A DNA stretch of 49,638 nt from Fimbriimonadaceae bacterium (lineage in GTDB: Bacteria > Armatimonadota > UBA10988): the NCBI GenBank assembly GCA_020850355.1, contig JADZEX010000094.1, positions 1 to 49,638 of the forward strand, in the 5' to 3' direction. The position numbers and the translations under genes are program-made. The notes under the pieces were generated by a model, which had not been told where the DNA came from, did not search any database, and saw only the letters and a program-made list of their open reading frames with translations. Positions 16,077 through 25,342 of this stretch are shown here, in pieces. The stretch's first letter is position 1. The number at the start of each line of letters is the position of its first letter.

Positions 16077-17411
16077 TCAGCTCGGTGGGAAGGCCTGCAG
16101 CAGGCCCGGTTGACGCATCATCGCGGTGACCTCGTCGAGTTCCAGCGGCGCGGCGGCGGTGAGGTTTTCGAGGCCGTCGGCGGTGATCACCACGGTGTCC
16201 TCGACGCGGTAGTAGAGCCGCTCGGCGGGTAGCCGGAACTGCGGGTCGACCGAGATCACCATGCCCGGTTCGAGCGGCCGCCCGTAGTGCAGGCCGCCGT
16301 CATGGACGGTTAGACCGACGGCGTGCGAGATGTGGCCGCCGAACTCGAACATCGCCTCGGCGGCCTGGCGGTGCGCCGGGGAGACGAAGGGCCAGTCGGC
16401 CAGCACGAGGCGCATCCGGGCGGCGGCGGCGGCGTGCAGGTCGGCGACCATTTGACCGGGACGGATCAGCTCCAGCAGCACCTTGTGGTACTCGACGACG
16501 AAGCCGTAGATGGCGCGCTGCGTTGGCGACCAGGTGCCGTTGACCGGCCACATGCGACCGATGTCGCTGGTGTAGTAGTGGTAGTCGGGCGCACAGTCCA
16601 GCAGCACCAGGTCGCCCTCGGCGAGCGGGCAGTCGTTGGCGCAGTAGTGGCCATAGAAGGCGTTGTCGCCGCCCGCGATGATCGCATGGTAGCCGCGGTC
16701 GCGGGCGCCGCCGGCCAGGTAGTGGTACATCAGCAGCGCATCGAGCTGGTACTCCAGCACCCCCGGCCGCGTCGAGCGCAGCGCCTCGTTGGCCCCAATC
16801 GCCGTCAGCAGCCCGGCCCGCCGCAGCACCGCCAACTCGGCCGGTGACTTGATCAGCCGCAGCTCCTCCATCAAGGGGGTCAGGTTGCGGGTCTCAAGCT
16901 GCGGGAAACGGGCGCGCACGGTGGCGACCAACTGGGCGCCGCGGGTGAGCCGGGTGTCCCACGGGTCGGCCGCCTGCTGGGCTGCTCGCGAGATCACGTC
17001 GTGGCGGCTGACGGTGCGGTTCTCGCCGTCTTCAAAGGGCAGGTAGAGCAAGCTGGCGCGGCTCAGGAAGCCACCCAGATCCTCCCAGCCGAGCACCCGG
17101 TCGAGGCCGGTCTGCTGCCGCACCAGGTCGGCGTTCTGGGCACAGGCCACCGGTCGCGTCGACTGCTGCTCGACCTGCGACGCGGGCGGCAGGAAGGCCG
17201 TGGCCCGGGCGGTGCGGGAGTCCAGCAGCAGGTAGGCGCGCGGGGTCTCGAGGCCGGTCAGGTAGTAGAAGTCGCGGTACTGGTCGAAGGTGTCCGAGCC
17301 CAGCGGCCCGGGCGCCCCTGGCAGCAACGCCACCGCGCCCGGCGGCAGGGCCGCACACAGCCTGGCGCGGCGCTCCCGAAACTCGGCTGTCGTGAAGTCG
17401 GTCTGGTACAC
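16077..17411 (-). CDS. Xaa-Pro aminopeptidase, M24B family
   Basis: 444 residues from GTG 17411, selected because AGGAGG (17421-17426) precedes it at good spacing; the frame is open further but with no such site. An N-terminal creatinase-like domain (residues 1-150, with FDQYRDFYYLTG) is followed by a pita-bread catalytic domain. Metal ligands are visible in LLDCAPDYHYYTSDIGRMWP (two Asp), HISHAVGLTVHDGG (His) and two later Glu, in ISVDPQF and the C-terminal RVEDTVVIT. It removes N-terminal residues before proline. It is the promoter-proximal gene of the peptide operon and divergent, over 139 bases, from the DUF6807 gene. I found no clear -35/-10 pair in that divergent gap. Confidence 0.88.
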   Translation of the reverse strand: MYQTDFTTAEFRERRARLCAALPPGAVALLPGAPGPLGSDTFDQYRDFYYLTGLETPRAYLLLDSRTARATAFLPPASQVEQQSTRPVACAQNADLVRQQTGLDRVLGWEDLGGFLSRASLLYLPFEDGENRTVSRHDVISRAAQQAADPWDTRLTRGAQLVATVRARFPQLETRNLTPLMEELRLIKSPAELAVLRRAGLLTAIGANEALRSTRPGVLEYQLDALLMYHYLAGGARDRGYHAIIAGGDNAFYGHYCANDCPLAEGDLVLLDCAPDYHYYTSDIGRMWPVNGTWSPTQRAIYGFVVEYHKVLLELIRPGQMVADLHAAAAARMRLVLADWPFVSPAHRQAAEAMFEFGGHISHAVGLTVHDGGLHYGRPLEPGMVISVDPQFRLPAERLYYRVEDTVVITADGLENLTAAAPLELDEVTAMMRQPGLLQAFPPS

Positions 17412-17550
17412 GGCCGGGCTCCTCCTGGCTCGCCCGCCGGGCGGGAGCGCCACTGTCGAGCGTGGTTCTCCGCGCCGCCGGCCGTTCCCTGCGTCGGGCC
17501 GCCGCAGGAGTCGGCCCAGGCGCCACGAAACCGGCGTCGGGAGTGCCGCG

Positions 17551-18483
17551 ATGGGCTGGAACGCCTTGCTCTGGCCGTTGCTGCTGGCCGCGCCAACCGC
17601 CCCGCAGGCCGTCTACGACGCGGCCACTGGCCGCTGCGAGGTCAGCCTGGCCGGCCAGCCCGTGCTGCGCTACAACTACCGCACGGTCGATCCCGGCCCG
17701 CTGCTGGAGCAGGTCGCGGCGGGCAACCGGATCTACTGCCGCTCGCGCAGCAACTACCTGCACCCGCTCTACGGCCTCGACGGCGAGGTCTTGACCAGTG
17801 ACTTCGCGGTCGACCATCCGCACCACCGCGGGATCTACTGGGCCTGGCCCGAGACCATGCTCGGCGACCAGCTCGGCGACCTGCACGCCCTGCAGCGGGT
17901 CTTCGCGCGGCCGACCGGCCACCTCACCGTGACCCACAGCGCCACCTCCGCCACCCTCAGCGCCGCCAATGTCTGGCTCTGGGACGACGCCCAGCCAATC
18001 GTCGACGAGACGATTCGGATCACCGTGCTGCCAGGCGAGGGCGAGTCCCGCGTGGTCGACCTGGACCTGAGCCTGCTGGCGCGGGTCGACGCGGTGAGCC
18101 TGGCACGCCGCGCCACCAACCTCTACGGCGGGTTGAATCTGCGGTTGGCGCCGGCGGCGGGGCAGCAGATCACCTTCCACTGCGACCCGCCGGAGGCCAC
18201 CCCACGGCGCGCCTGGAGCGACCTCTCCGGCACCTTTGGCGCTGGCCGCCAACCGACGGGCCTGACCGTGCTGCAGCACCCCGGCAACCCGGAGTACCCG
18301 GGCGACTGGGTGCAGTTCCCGAATCTGAACTGGTTCCAGCCGACCTTCCCGACCGCCGGCACCCGCCGCGCGCTGTCACGCGAGACCCCGCTGCGGCTGC
18401 GCTGGCGGCTGATCGTCCATGCCGGCCCGACACCGTCGGAGGCGGCGTTGGCGGCGGCCTGGGCGGCCTATGCCGCAACTTGA
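17551..18483 (+). CDS. DUF6807 (PmoA-like) secreted protein
   Basis: 310 residues from ATG 17551, with a short hydrophobic signal-like N-terminus (MGWNALLWPLLLAAPTAPQA). The conserved core HPLYGLDGEVLTSDFAVDHPHHRGIYWAW, with its cluster of histidines and aspartates, is the hallmark of the DUF6807 family, formerly labelled methane oxygenase PmoA by similarity only. Such genes regularly accompany Gfo/Idh/MocA oxidoreductases in Planctomycetes, Verrucomicrobia and Armatimonadetes, as here: the next gene starts 13 bases on. A part in carbohydrate catabolism is likely; there is no reason to think it concerns methane. Confidence 0.8.
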   Translation: MGWNALLWPLLLAAPTAPQAVYDAATGRCEVSLAGQPVLRYNYRTVDPGPLLEQVAAGNRIYCRSRSNYLHPLYGLDGEVLTSDFAVDHPHHRGIYWAWPETMLGDQLGDLHALQRVFARPTGHLTVTHSATSATLSAANVWLWDDAQPIVDETIRITVLPGEGESRVVDLDLSLLARVDAVSLARRATNLYGGLNLRLAPAAGQQITFHCDPPEATPRRAWSDLSGTFGAGRQPTGLTVLQHPGNPEYPGDWVQFPNLNWFQPTFPTAGTRRALSRETPLRLRWRLIVHAGPTPSEAALAAAWAAYAAT

Positions 18484-18496
18484 CGGAGGAGCCCCG

Positions 18497-19843
18497 ATGC
18501 CTGCTCACCGCGATCCTGCACCTTCGCGCCGGGCGTTCCTGGCGCGCACCGCCAGCGCGGCGGTGGCCGCCGCCGGGCCGGTCGCCGCGGCCAGACGGCC
18601 GGCGCCGAGCGCCCGCATCAACCTCGGCGCGATTGGTCTGAACGGCATGGGCGCGGCCAACCTGGCCAACTGCGCGGTCCATCCCGACGTGCAGGTGGTG
18701 GCGCTCTGCGATGTCTGGCAGGCGCGGCTGGACCGGCAACTGGCCAAACACCCCGGCGCCACGGGCTACCGCGACTGGCGCGAACTGCTGGCGCACCGCG
18801 ATCTCGACGCCGTGATCATCGCCACGCCGCCGCACTGGCACGCGCTGATGGCGATCACCGCCGCGCAGGCCGGCAAGGACATCTACCTGCAGAAGCCGAT
18901 GACCCTCTACCCCGGCGAATCGCTCGCCGTGCGCAACGCGGTCAACCGGCACGAGGTGATCTGCCAGGTCGGTACGCAGATCCACGCCAGCGCCAACTAC
19001 CGCCGCTGCGTCGAGTGGATCCGCTCCGGTCAGCTCGGCCCGATCAGTGCGGTCCGCACCTTCAATGTCATGAACCAGGGTCCCGAGGGCATCGGGAAGA
19101 GCCCGCCGACCGCGACCCCGGGCGACCTCTGGTGGGACATGTGGTGCGGCCCCGCGCCGCGTCGCGAGTACCATCCGAAACTGGCCGAGAGCTCCTATTG
19201 GCACTGTTGGTTCATGCCCTACTCGGGCGGCTGGACGCCCGGCATGGCGCCGCACCTCATCGACCTGCCGATCTGGGCCCTGGAGCTCGACCTGCCGACG
19301 GCGATCCACTCGATGGGTGGCCGGCAGATCGACGACGACGGCGACGCGCCGGAGCAGCAGGAGATCGTCTGGCAGTACCCCGGTCTGGTGTTGACCTGGT
19401 CGATGAGCACGGTCAACAGCTTCGCCTGGGACTTCGGCCGCGGCTCCCCGGCGCGGCGACTGGGGATCTACTTCCACGGCCAGCGCGGCACCCTGATCGC
19501 CGACTACGGCCGCTGCGAGATCGTCGCCGAAGGGGCCCTGCTGACCGACGCCGCGGCCCCACCGGCCTCGATTCCGCCAAGCACGGGCCACGAGCGGGAG
19601 TGGCTCGACTGCATCAAGTCACGCCAACTGCCGTCCTGCCACGTCAACTACCACAGCCGGGTCGACCTGCCGCTGACGCTGGCGAATCTGTCGCTGCGCC
19701 TCGGCCGGGGGCTGCGCTTCGACCCTCGGCGGCAGGTGATTGTCGGTGACGACGAGGCAGTGCGAGCCGCCGTGCCGGAGTACCGCCGCCCCTGGAAGTT
19801 CCCCGTCGAGTACTTGCCAGTGGCCTGGCAGCAGGGCAGGTGA
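18497..19843 (+). CDS. Tat-exported Gfo/Idh/MocA-family oxidoreductase
   Basis: 448 residues. GGAGGA stands seven bases before ATG 18497. The N-terminus has a twin-arginine signal: SRRAFLARTAS (R11-R12) followed by an Ala-rich hydrophobic stretch. The Rossmann fold begins at INLGAIGLNGMG, VVALCDVW is the second strand, and LQKPMT holds the family Lys-Pro. The middle domain has DLWWDMWCGPAP and GWTPGMAPHLIDLPIWAL, typical of the secreted subfamily in Planctomycetes and relatives. These enzymes use NAD(P) or, when exported, a bound cofactor for oxidoreduction of sugars or their derivatives. The substrate is unknown. It is the second gene of a four-gene run. Confidence 0.88.
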   Translation: MPAHRDPAPSRRAFLARTASAAVAAAGPVAAARRPAPSARINLGAIGLNGMGAANLANCAVHPDVQVVALCDVWQARLDRQLAKHPGATGYRDWRELLAHRDLDAVIIATPPHWHALMAITAAQAGKDIYLQKPMTLYPGESLAVRNAVNRHEVICQVGTQIHASANYRRCVEWIRSGQLGPISAVRTFNVMNQGPEGIGKSPPTATPGDLWWDMWCGPAPRREYHPKLAESSYWHCWFMPYSGGWTPGMAPHLIDLPIWALELDLPTAIHSMGGRQIDDDGDAPEQQEIVWQYPGLVLTWSMSTVNSFAWDFGRGSPARRLGIYFHGQRGTLIADYGRCEIVAEGALLTDAAAPPASIPPSTGHEREWLDCIKSRQLPSCHVNYHSRVDLPLTLANLSLRLGRGLRFDPRRQVIVGDDEAVRAAVPEYRRPWKFPVEYLPVAWQQGR

Positions 19844-19846
19844 AGC

Positions 19847-20935
19847 ATGTCCGACCGACCGTATGGTGTGCTGGTCCATGGCGCCGGCTGGGTCAGCACG
19901 CAGCACCTCGCCGCCTTCGCGCGCAACCCGTGCTGTGAGGTGGTGGCGGTCTCGTCGCGCCGTCTCGCCTCGGCGCAGGCCCGCGCCGCGGAGCAGGGCC
20001 TGACGGTCGCCTGTTACGACGACTACCAGGCCGCGCTGGCGCATCCCGGGGTCGACATTGTGGTGATCGCCACGCCGCAGCAGCATCATGCGCAGAACGT
20101 GATCGACGCCGCGCGGGCCGGCAAGCACCTCGTGATCGAGAAGCCGGTGGCCTGCTCGTTGGACGAACTGCGCCAGATGCGCGACGCCGTGCGCGGAGCT
20201 GGCGTGGCCAGCGTGGTCAGCTTCGTGCTGCGCTGGAACCCGCTGTTCGAGACGATCAAAGCGCTGATCGCCGACGGCGCGGTGGGCACGCCGTACTGCG
20301 TCGAGTGCGATTACCAGAGCAACTTCGCGAGCTGGTGGCCCGGTTTCGAGGAGGCTCGCCGCGCCGACCTGGGGGTCAGTGCGCTGCTGGTCGGAGGTTG
20401 TCACGCGGTCGACGCGGTGCGCTGGTTCGCCGCGCCGGGGCAGTCTGAAGCGGCCGTGCCCAGCGAGGTTTTCGCGTGGAGCGGTGGCTGGCGCAAGGGG
20501 GCCACGCGCGAGTACAACTACCTCACCAACCGCTTCGGCGAGGGCCCGCCGCTGGAGTACGACGGCTTGGAAATAGCCCTCGTGAAGTTCACCAACGGCG
20601 TGCTCGGCAAGGTCTCCGTGAACGCCGACGCGGTGATGCCGTACCGTTTCCCGATCCGGGTCTTCGGCGACGCGGGGACCATTCTGGACAACCGCGTCTG
20701 GTCGGGCAAGTACCCGCGGCAGACCGACTGGGTCGAGATCCCGACGATCCTGCCGGATTCGAGCGACGTCAGCCACCACCCGTTCGAGGGGCAGATCAAC
20801 CACTTCGTCGAGACGCTTCGAGCCGGCCAGCGGTCGCATTGCGATCTGGACGACGCCGTGCTGACCCACGAAATCGTCTTCGGCGCGCGGCAGTCGACCG
20901 CCACCGGCCAGCCGGTCCGGCTGCCGCTGATCTGA
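19847..20935 (+). CDS. cytosolic Gfo/Idh/MocA-family oxidoreductase
   Basis: 362 residues, starting three bases after the previous stop. The glycine motif VLVHGAGWVSTQH is at residues 8-20, VVAVSSR follows, VVIATPQQHHAQ closes the Rossmann part, and VIEKPVA carries the conserved Lys-Pro. The substrate domain contains LLVGGCHAVDAVRWF, with the family Asp-His type pair (GCHAVDA). It has no export signal, unlike its neighbour, so the two oxidoreductases probably act on either side of the membrane in one pathway, for example on imported sugar derivatives. Specificity cannot be inferred from the sequence. Confidence 0.88.
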   Translation: MSDRPYGVLVHGAGWVSTQHLAAFARNPCCEVVAVSSRRLASAQARAAEQGLTVACYDDYQAALAHPGVDIVVIATPQQHHAQNVIDAARAGKHLVIEKPVACSLDELRQMRDAVRGAGVASVVSFVLRWNPLFETIKALIADGAVGTPYCVECDYQSNFASWWPGFEEARRADLGVSALLVGGCHAVDAVRWFAAPGQSEAAVPSEVFAWSGGWRKGATREYNYLTNRFGEGPPLEYDGLEIALVKFTNGVLGKVSVNADAVMPYRFPIRVFGDAGTILDNRVWSGKYPRQTDWVEIPTILPDSSDVSHHPFEGQINHFVETLRAGQRSHCDLDDAVLTHEIVFGARQSTATGQPVRLPLI

Positions 20936-20986
20936 CGCGGTCGACCAGACAGGATTGCCGGCCGGCCGCCGGGGGCACGATCGGGG

Positions 20987-21274
20987 GTGGAGCACCCCGT
21001 GCGCGACCTGACCAGCGCTGGCTGGATCCACTTCAAAGGCGGCCTGTTCCTGCTGGCCACGCTGCTGGCCGGCGCCGCGCTGCTGCTGCAACAACCCGAC
21101 CTGCGGACCGCCTTCCTGGTGACCACGGCGGTGGTCTGTGGGGCGCGCTTCTACTACTATGCGTTCTACGTGATCGAGCACTATGTCGACGACCAGTACC
21201 GCTTCGCCGGGCTCTGGTCGCTGGTGCTCTTCCTCTGGCGCCGTGGGAGCGGACGGGCGGTGCCCAGGCAGTAG
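20987..21274 (+). CDS. small two-helix membrane protein
   Basis: 95 residues from GTG 20987. Two hydrophobic helices are evident, about residues 17-35 (GGLFLLATLLAGAALLL) and 40-62 (TAFLVTTAVVCGARFYYYAFYV), followed by a third weaker stretch (LWSLVLFLW) and a basic tail. It lies 51 bases after the oxidoreductase gene on the same strand. There is no similarity I recognise. It could be a membrane anchor or remain unrelated to the upstream genes. Confidence 0.55.
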   Translation: MEHPVRDLTSAGWIHFKGGLFLLATLLAGAALLLQQPDLRTAFLVTTAVVCGARFYYYAFYVIEHYVDDQYRFAGLWSLVLFLWRRGSGRAVPRQ

Positions 21275-21425
21275 GCGCGGGCCACAGCCTGGCGACGGCC
21301 GACAGGTCGCGAAGCAGAGCATGGCTCCCCTCGACGCGCGGCTAACCGGGCTGGCAGCAGACGCCGGTCCGCGCCACCAGCCGGCAGCGGTGCTGGCCAG
21401 CCTACTGCCGCAGTCGGCGATCCAG

Positions 21426-21443
21426 CGATGCGTTACCGCATCG
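21426..21443. terminator. small hairpin between the convergent membrane-protein and recX genes
   Basis: CGATGCG (21426-21432) and CGCATCG (21437-21443) flank a TTAC loop in the 224-base convergent gap 21275-21498. Nothing else stands out in that gap. It may end transcription from one or both sides. Confidence 0.3.
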
Positions 21444-21498
21444 GAGCGACGCGCAATCGTGCTGCGTGGTGAGCAGGAGCGCCAGGCGACCGCGCCGC

Positions 21499-21984
21499 TT
21501 ACTCCGCCTCGTTGCCGCCTTCGCGCGGCAGGTCGAGTTCGCTGAGCACCTGCACCACCACGCCGACCGGCAGGCCGCGGCGTTGGAGGTAGCCGGCCAG
21601 GCGGCGGCGGGCGACCGCCGGCTCCAGGCCGCGCAGGCGGCTGAGGCGTTGGACGGCGAGGTCGCGCGCGAGAGCCAGCTCGGTGTCGTCGGCGATCCAG
21701 GTGGCCAGAGCGGCGTCGATCAGCTCGGGGGCGATCCCGCGGCGGCGCAGGTCGGCGGTCAGGCGGTGCCGGCCGTGACCCTTCAGCAGCACCCCGTCGT
21801 GGACATAGGCCTGGGCGTAGGCCGTATCATCCAGCAGCCGGGCGCGCAGCAGGCCGTCCAGCACGGCCTGCACAACCGCGGACTCGCAGCCGCGCTGAGT
21901 CAGCTTGCGGCGCATCTCGGCGACGCTGTAGCGCCGCCGCTCGAGCAGCTTGAGAGCGGCGGCGCGGGCGGCGGCGAGGTCCAC
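21499..21984 (-). CDS. recX: RecX, regulator of RecA
   Basis: 161 residues from GTG 21984, one base after the recA stop. An ATG at 22029 in the same frame would add 15 residues within recA but has no ribosome site and adds no family-like sequence, so the shorter form is preferred. The RecX three-helix repeats are plain: ALKLLERRRYSVAEMRRKL, VQAVLDGLLRARLLDD with AYAQAYV, and RRRGIAPELIDAAL. RecX binds in the groove of the RecA filament and limits its activity. The recA-recX pairing and spacing are classical, so it shares the SOS-box promoter upstream of recA. Confidence 0.88.
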   Translation of the reverse strand: MDLAAARAAALKLLERRRYSVAEMRRKLTQRGCESAVVQAVLDGLLRARLLDDTAYAQAYVHDGVLLKGHGRHRLTADLRRRGIAPELIDAALATWIADDTELALARDLAVQRLSRLRGLEPAVARRRLAGYLQRRGLPVGVVVQVLSELDLPREGGNEAE

Positions 21985-21985
21985 C

Positions 21986-23017
<1,032 letters not shown>

Positions 23018-23078
23018 CACCGGTCCTCCCCGCCGTGCCACCCGGCCCGCCGACTCGCCCTGGCACGGGCCTGGCTGC

Positions 23079-23107
23079 ATTCTAGCACCCGCGCAGACCG
23101 CTGGCAA
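23079..23107 (-). promoter_or_regulatory. recA-recX promoter
   Basis: TTGCCA (23102-23107) and TAGAAT (23079-23084) on the minus strand with an optimal 17-base spacer; five of six bases match the consensus in each box. It stands about 60 bases before the recA ATG. Confidence 0.7.
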
Positions 23108-23116
23108 TGCCAAACG

Positions 23117-23128
23117 GAACATTTGTTC
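23117..23128. promoter_or_regulatory. LexA/DinR-type SOS box
   Basis: GAACATTTGTTC fits the Gram-positive LexA consensus CGAAC-N4-GTTCG in its palindromic core GAAC-N4-GTTC. It ends ten bases upstream of the recA -35 box, where bound LexA could block RNA polymerase. It could also touch the divergent sigma factor gene. The Escherichia-type box (CTG-N10-CAG) is not present here. Confidence 0.75.
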
Positions 23129-23252
23129 TCAGATCCAACGAGAGGCTGGTCGCGCGGCGGTCGACTCGCGAAGTTGAACCGAAGTTTTCGCCGTGGGCAA
23201 CTTGCGCGCGCGGCGATTTGGCCCCAAAGTGAACACGAGAGTGGGATATTAC

Positions 23253-24188
23253 ATGGGCCTCGAAGAGCACGCGGACGGATCTGCCTGGGTGGTGGACGAC
23301 GACGAGGACCTTGGGGAGACCCCGTACACCTCGTCGGGCAGCGAGTTTGCGACGGCCGCGGCGATCGCCTGGCGGACCTACCACCCGGGCGGCGACACGG
23401 CCAACACCGATATTCTGACCGCTGACGAGGAGCGCCTCCTGGCGCGCCGGATCGCCGCCGGTTGTGAGGACTCGCGGCGGCAGCTCATTGCGGCCAACTA
23501 CCGGCTGGTGTTCCATGTGGTCAGCCGGTTCCGCCACACCGGCGTGCCGATTGAGGACCTCATCCAAGAGGGCAACCTCGGGTTGATCGAGGCCGTCGAC
23601 CGTTTCGACCCGAAGCGCGGCTGCCGCTTCAACACCTACGCGCTGCTGTGGATCCGTGGTGCCGTGCTGCGCGCCGCGACCCGCCTGCGGCCGCTGATGC
23701 CGGTGCCGGAGCGCCTCGCGCAGGCGGCCTCGCGGATGCGACGCGAGGAGGATGTGCTGTCGCAGGAGCTGCAGCGCCAGCCGACCGCCGACGAGGTCGC
23801 CGACCGCGTTGGCCTGACGCCTGAGCGCGTCGAAGAGACCCGTTTCCTGCTCCGCCGGCCGACCTCGCTCGACACGCCCGACAGCGAAGATGGGCGGTCG
23901 CCCGAGGAGTGGCTGGTGGCCGACTGCAATCCCGAGATGAGCGCCGCGCTGGCCCATCAAGACCTCGCGCGGGCCATCTGCGAGGGTCTGGATCTGCTCA
24001 CGCCGCGCGAGCGCGAGGTGCTGCGGCTGCGCTTCGGCCTCGACACCGACGACCCGCGCAGCCTGGCCGAGGTCGGCCGGGTGCTCGACATCTCGCGCCA
24101 GCGGGCACGCGAACTGGAACAGAGCGCGCTGCGCCGCCTGCGGCACAAGCCGCCGAGCAACCTGCACCTGGCGGCCGCCGGCGATTGA
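23253..24188 (+). CDS. sigma-70 family sigma factor (group 2/3, RpoH/SigB-like length)
   Basis: 311 residues from ATG 23253; a GTG at 23193 in the same frame would add 20 basic residues and cannot be excluded. An acidic N-terminal stretch (VVDDDEDLGE) precedes region 1.2-like ADEERLLARRIAAG. Region 2 is NYRLVFHVVSRFRHTGVPIE with DLIQEGNLGLIEAVDRFDP and FNTYALLWIRGAV. Region 3 includes ERLAQAASRMR, and region 4 ends with LTPREREVLRLRFGL, the helix-turn-helix LAEVGRVLDISRQRARELEQ and ALRRLRH. It lacks the long region 1.1 of primary factors, so it is an alternative or second housekeeping factor. Being divergent from recA across a gap with an SOS box, it may respond to DNA damage; this is inference. 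Confidence 0.88.
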   Translation: MGLEEHADGSAWVVDDDEDLGETPYTSSGSEFATAAAIAWRTYHPGGDTANTDILTADEERLLARRIAAGCEDSRRQLIAANYRLVFHVVSRFRHTGVPIEDLIQEGNLGLIEAVDRFDPKRGCRFNTYALLWIRGAVLRAATRLRPLMPVPERLAQAASRMRREEDVLSQELQRQPTADEVADRVGLTPERVEETRFLLRRPTSLDTPDSEDGRSPEEWLVADCNPEMSAALAHQDLARAICEGLDLLTPREREVLRLRFGLDTDDPRSLAEVGRVLDISRQRARELEQSALRRLRHKPPSNLHLAAAGD

Positions 24189-24216
24189 CCCGGATTAGGG
24201 CATCTTCTGAGCGACT

Positions 24217-24239
24217 ACGGGCGCCCGGCGGGCGCCCGT
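24217..24239 (+). terminator. hairpin terminator of the sigma factor gene
   Basis: ACGGGCGCCC (24217-24226) pairs perfectly with GGGCGCCCGT (24230-24239) over a GGC loop; GCTGTTT follows. It begins 29 bases after the stop. Confidence 0.65.
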
Positions 24240-24297
24240 GCTGTTTGGGAGCAGGAGTGCCCCGCGACGCACGAATCTGCGCAGGGGAAGGCGACTG

Positions 24298-25293
24298 ATG
24301 AGCGAGTTCGATGATCTCCGCGGCCAGATCGACGCGGCCCGCGAGCGGGTCCTGGCGGTGCCGCGGACGCTCGGCCGCTACTTCGTCGGCAAAGACGACA
24401 TTCTGGAGCTGATGACCCTCTGCGCGGTGGCCCAGGAGCCGTTGCTGCTGGTCGGCCCGCCGGGCACCGCGAAGTCCGACCTGGTCGTCAAGTTCGCCGC
24501 CGCGCTGGCGCTCGAAGAGCGGGACTACTTCGAGTACATGCTCACCAAGTTCACCGAGCCAAACGAGATTCTCGGCCCGATCGACATCAACCAGCTCCGC
24601 GAGGGCAGCTTCATCCGCCGCATCGAGGGCAAGCTGCCGACGGCGCGGGTGGTCTTCTTGGACGAGATCTTCAAGTCCAACTCGGCCATCCTCAACACGC
24701 TGCTGACCATTCTCAATGAGCGCAAGTTCTACCAGGACGGCCGCCCCGTGCCGGTCGCGCTGGTGATCCTGTTCGCTGCCACCAACACGGTGGCGCGGTA
24801 CGAGGAGATGGAGGCGCTGCGCGACCGGTTCATCTTGAAGGTGCCCTGCGACGGCGTGCGGGCCGACCACTTCGAGGCGCTGGTCGACCAGGGCGTGATG
24901 AACGAGATGCATCGCGCCTTCGGCCAGACGCCGTGGGCGCGGGTCGCCTCGCTGGACGACTTCCTGACCGTCCGCCGGTACCTCGACTGGCAGCTCAGCG
25001 GGCTCAGCAGCGGGGCGCCCGAGGGCGTCGCGGCGGACCGCGCGCGCTACTTCCCGCCTGCCGTGTTCGACCTCTTCCGCCGCATGTTGGCCGGGCTGGA
25101 GGCCGAGGACCTGGTGGAGGTCAGCGACCGCAAGGTGATCAAGCTGTACCGCCTGCTGCGCACCCGGGCGTTCTTGTACCACGGCGGCGAGGTGCGCCCG
25201 GCAGATCTGCGGCTGCTGCGCTACCTGGGCGAGGACGAGGAGAAGTTCGCCCTGGTCCGCGAGCGGGTCGACCAGATGCTGCGCGTCGGGTGA
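24298..25293 (+). CDS. MoxR-family AAA+ ATPase
   Basis: 331 residues from ATG 24298, with AGGGGAAG upstream. Walker A is GPPGTAKS (residues 53-60), Walker B is VVFLDEIF (118-125), sensor 1 is FAATN, and the arginine finger lies in LRDRF. The motif FTEPNEILGPIDI is characteristic of the MoxR/RavA group. MoxR ATPases are chaperones that help insert cofactors or activate partner proteins, usually together with a VWA-domain protein. No VWA gene lies next to it here: the next gene is convergent argD. The C-terminal lid continues as LLRTRAFLYHGGEVRPADL. The RavA-like branch is more likely than classical MoxR. Confidence 0.88.
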   Translation: MSEFDDLRGQIDAARERVLAVPRTLGRYFVGKDDILELMTLCAVAQEPLLLVGPPGTAKSDLVVKFAAALALEERDYFEYMLTKFTEPNEILGPIDINQLREGSFIRRIEGKLPTARVVFLDEIFKSNSAILNTLLTILNERKFYQDGRPVPVALVILFAATNTVARYEEMEALRDRFILKVPCDGVRADHFEALVDQGVMNEMHRAFGQTPWARVASLDDFLTVRRYLDWQLSGLSSGAPEGVAADRARYFPPAVFDLFRRMLAGLEAEDLVEVSDRKVIKLYRLLRTRAFLYHGGEVRPADLRLLRYLGEDEEKFALVRERVDQMLRVG

Positions 25294-25327
25294 CCGCGGG
25301 GACCGGCCCGCGCCGGACCGGCCCCCC

Positions 25328-25342
25328 GGTCTGCGTCAGACC
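25328..25342. terminator. short hairpin between convergent MoxR and argD genes
   Basis: GGTCTG (25328-25333) and CAGACC (25337-25342) enclose CGT and overlap the argD stop codon. The small gap also has other GC-rich inverted pairs, so this is a weak call. Confidence 0.3.

Noticed and set aside
17551-18483. Methane monooxygenase subunit PmoA
   Set aside because: Automated labels for DUF6807 proteins use this name, but the protein is soluble or exported, lacks the PmoA membrane helices, and its neighbours are sugar oxidoreductases.
21275-21498. Possible short gene or RNA in the gap between the small membrane protein and recX
   Set aside because: No frame has a ribosome site or a protein-like composition; only a small hairpin is visible.
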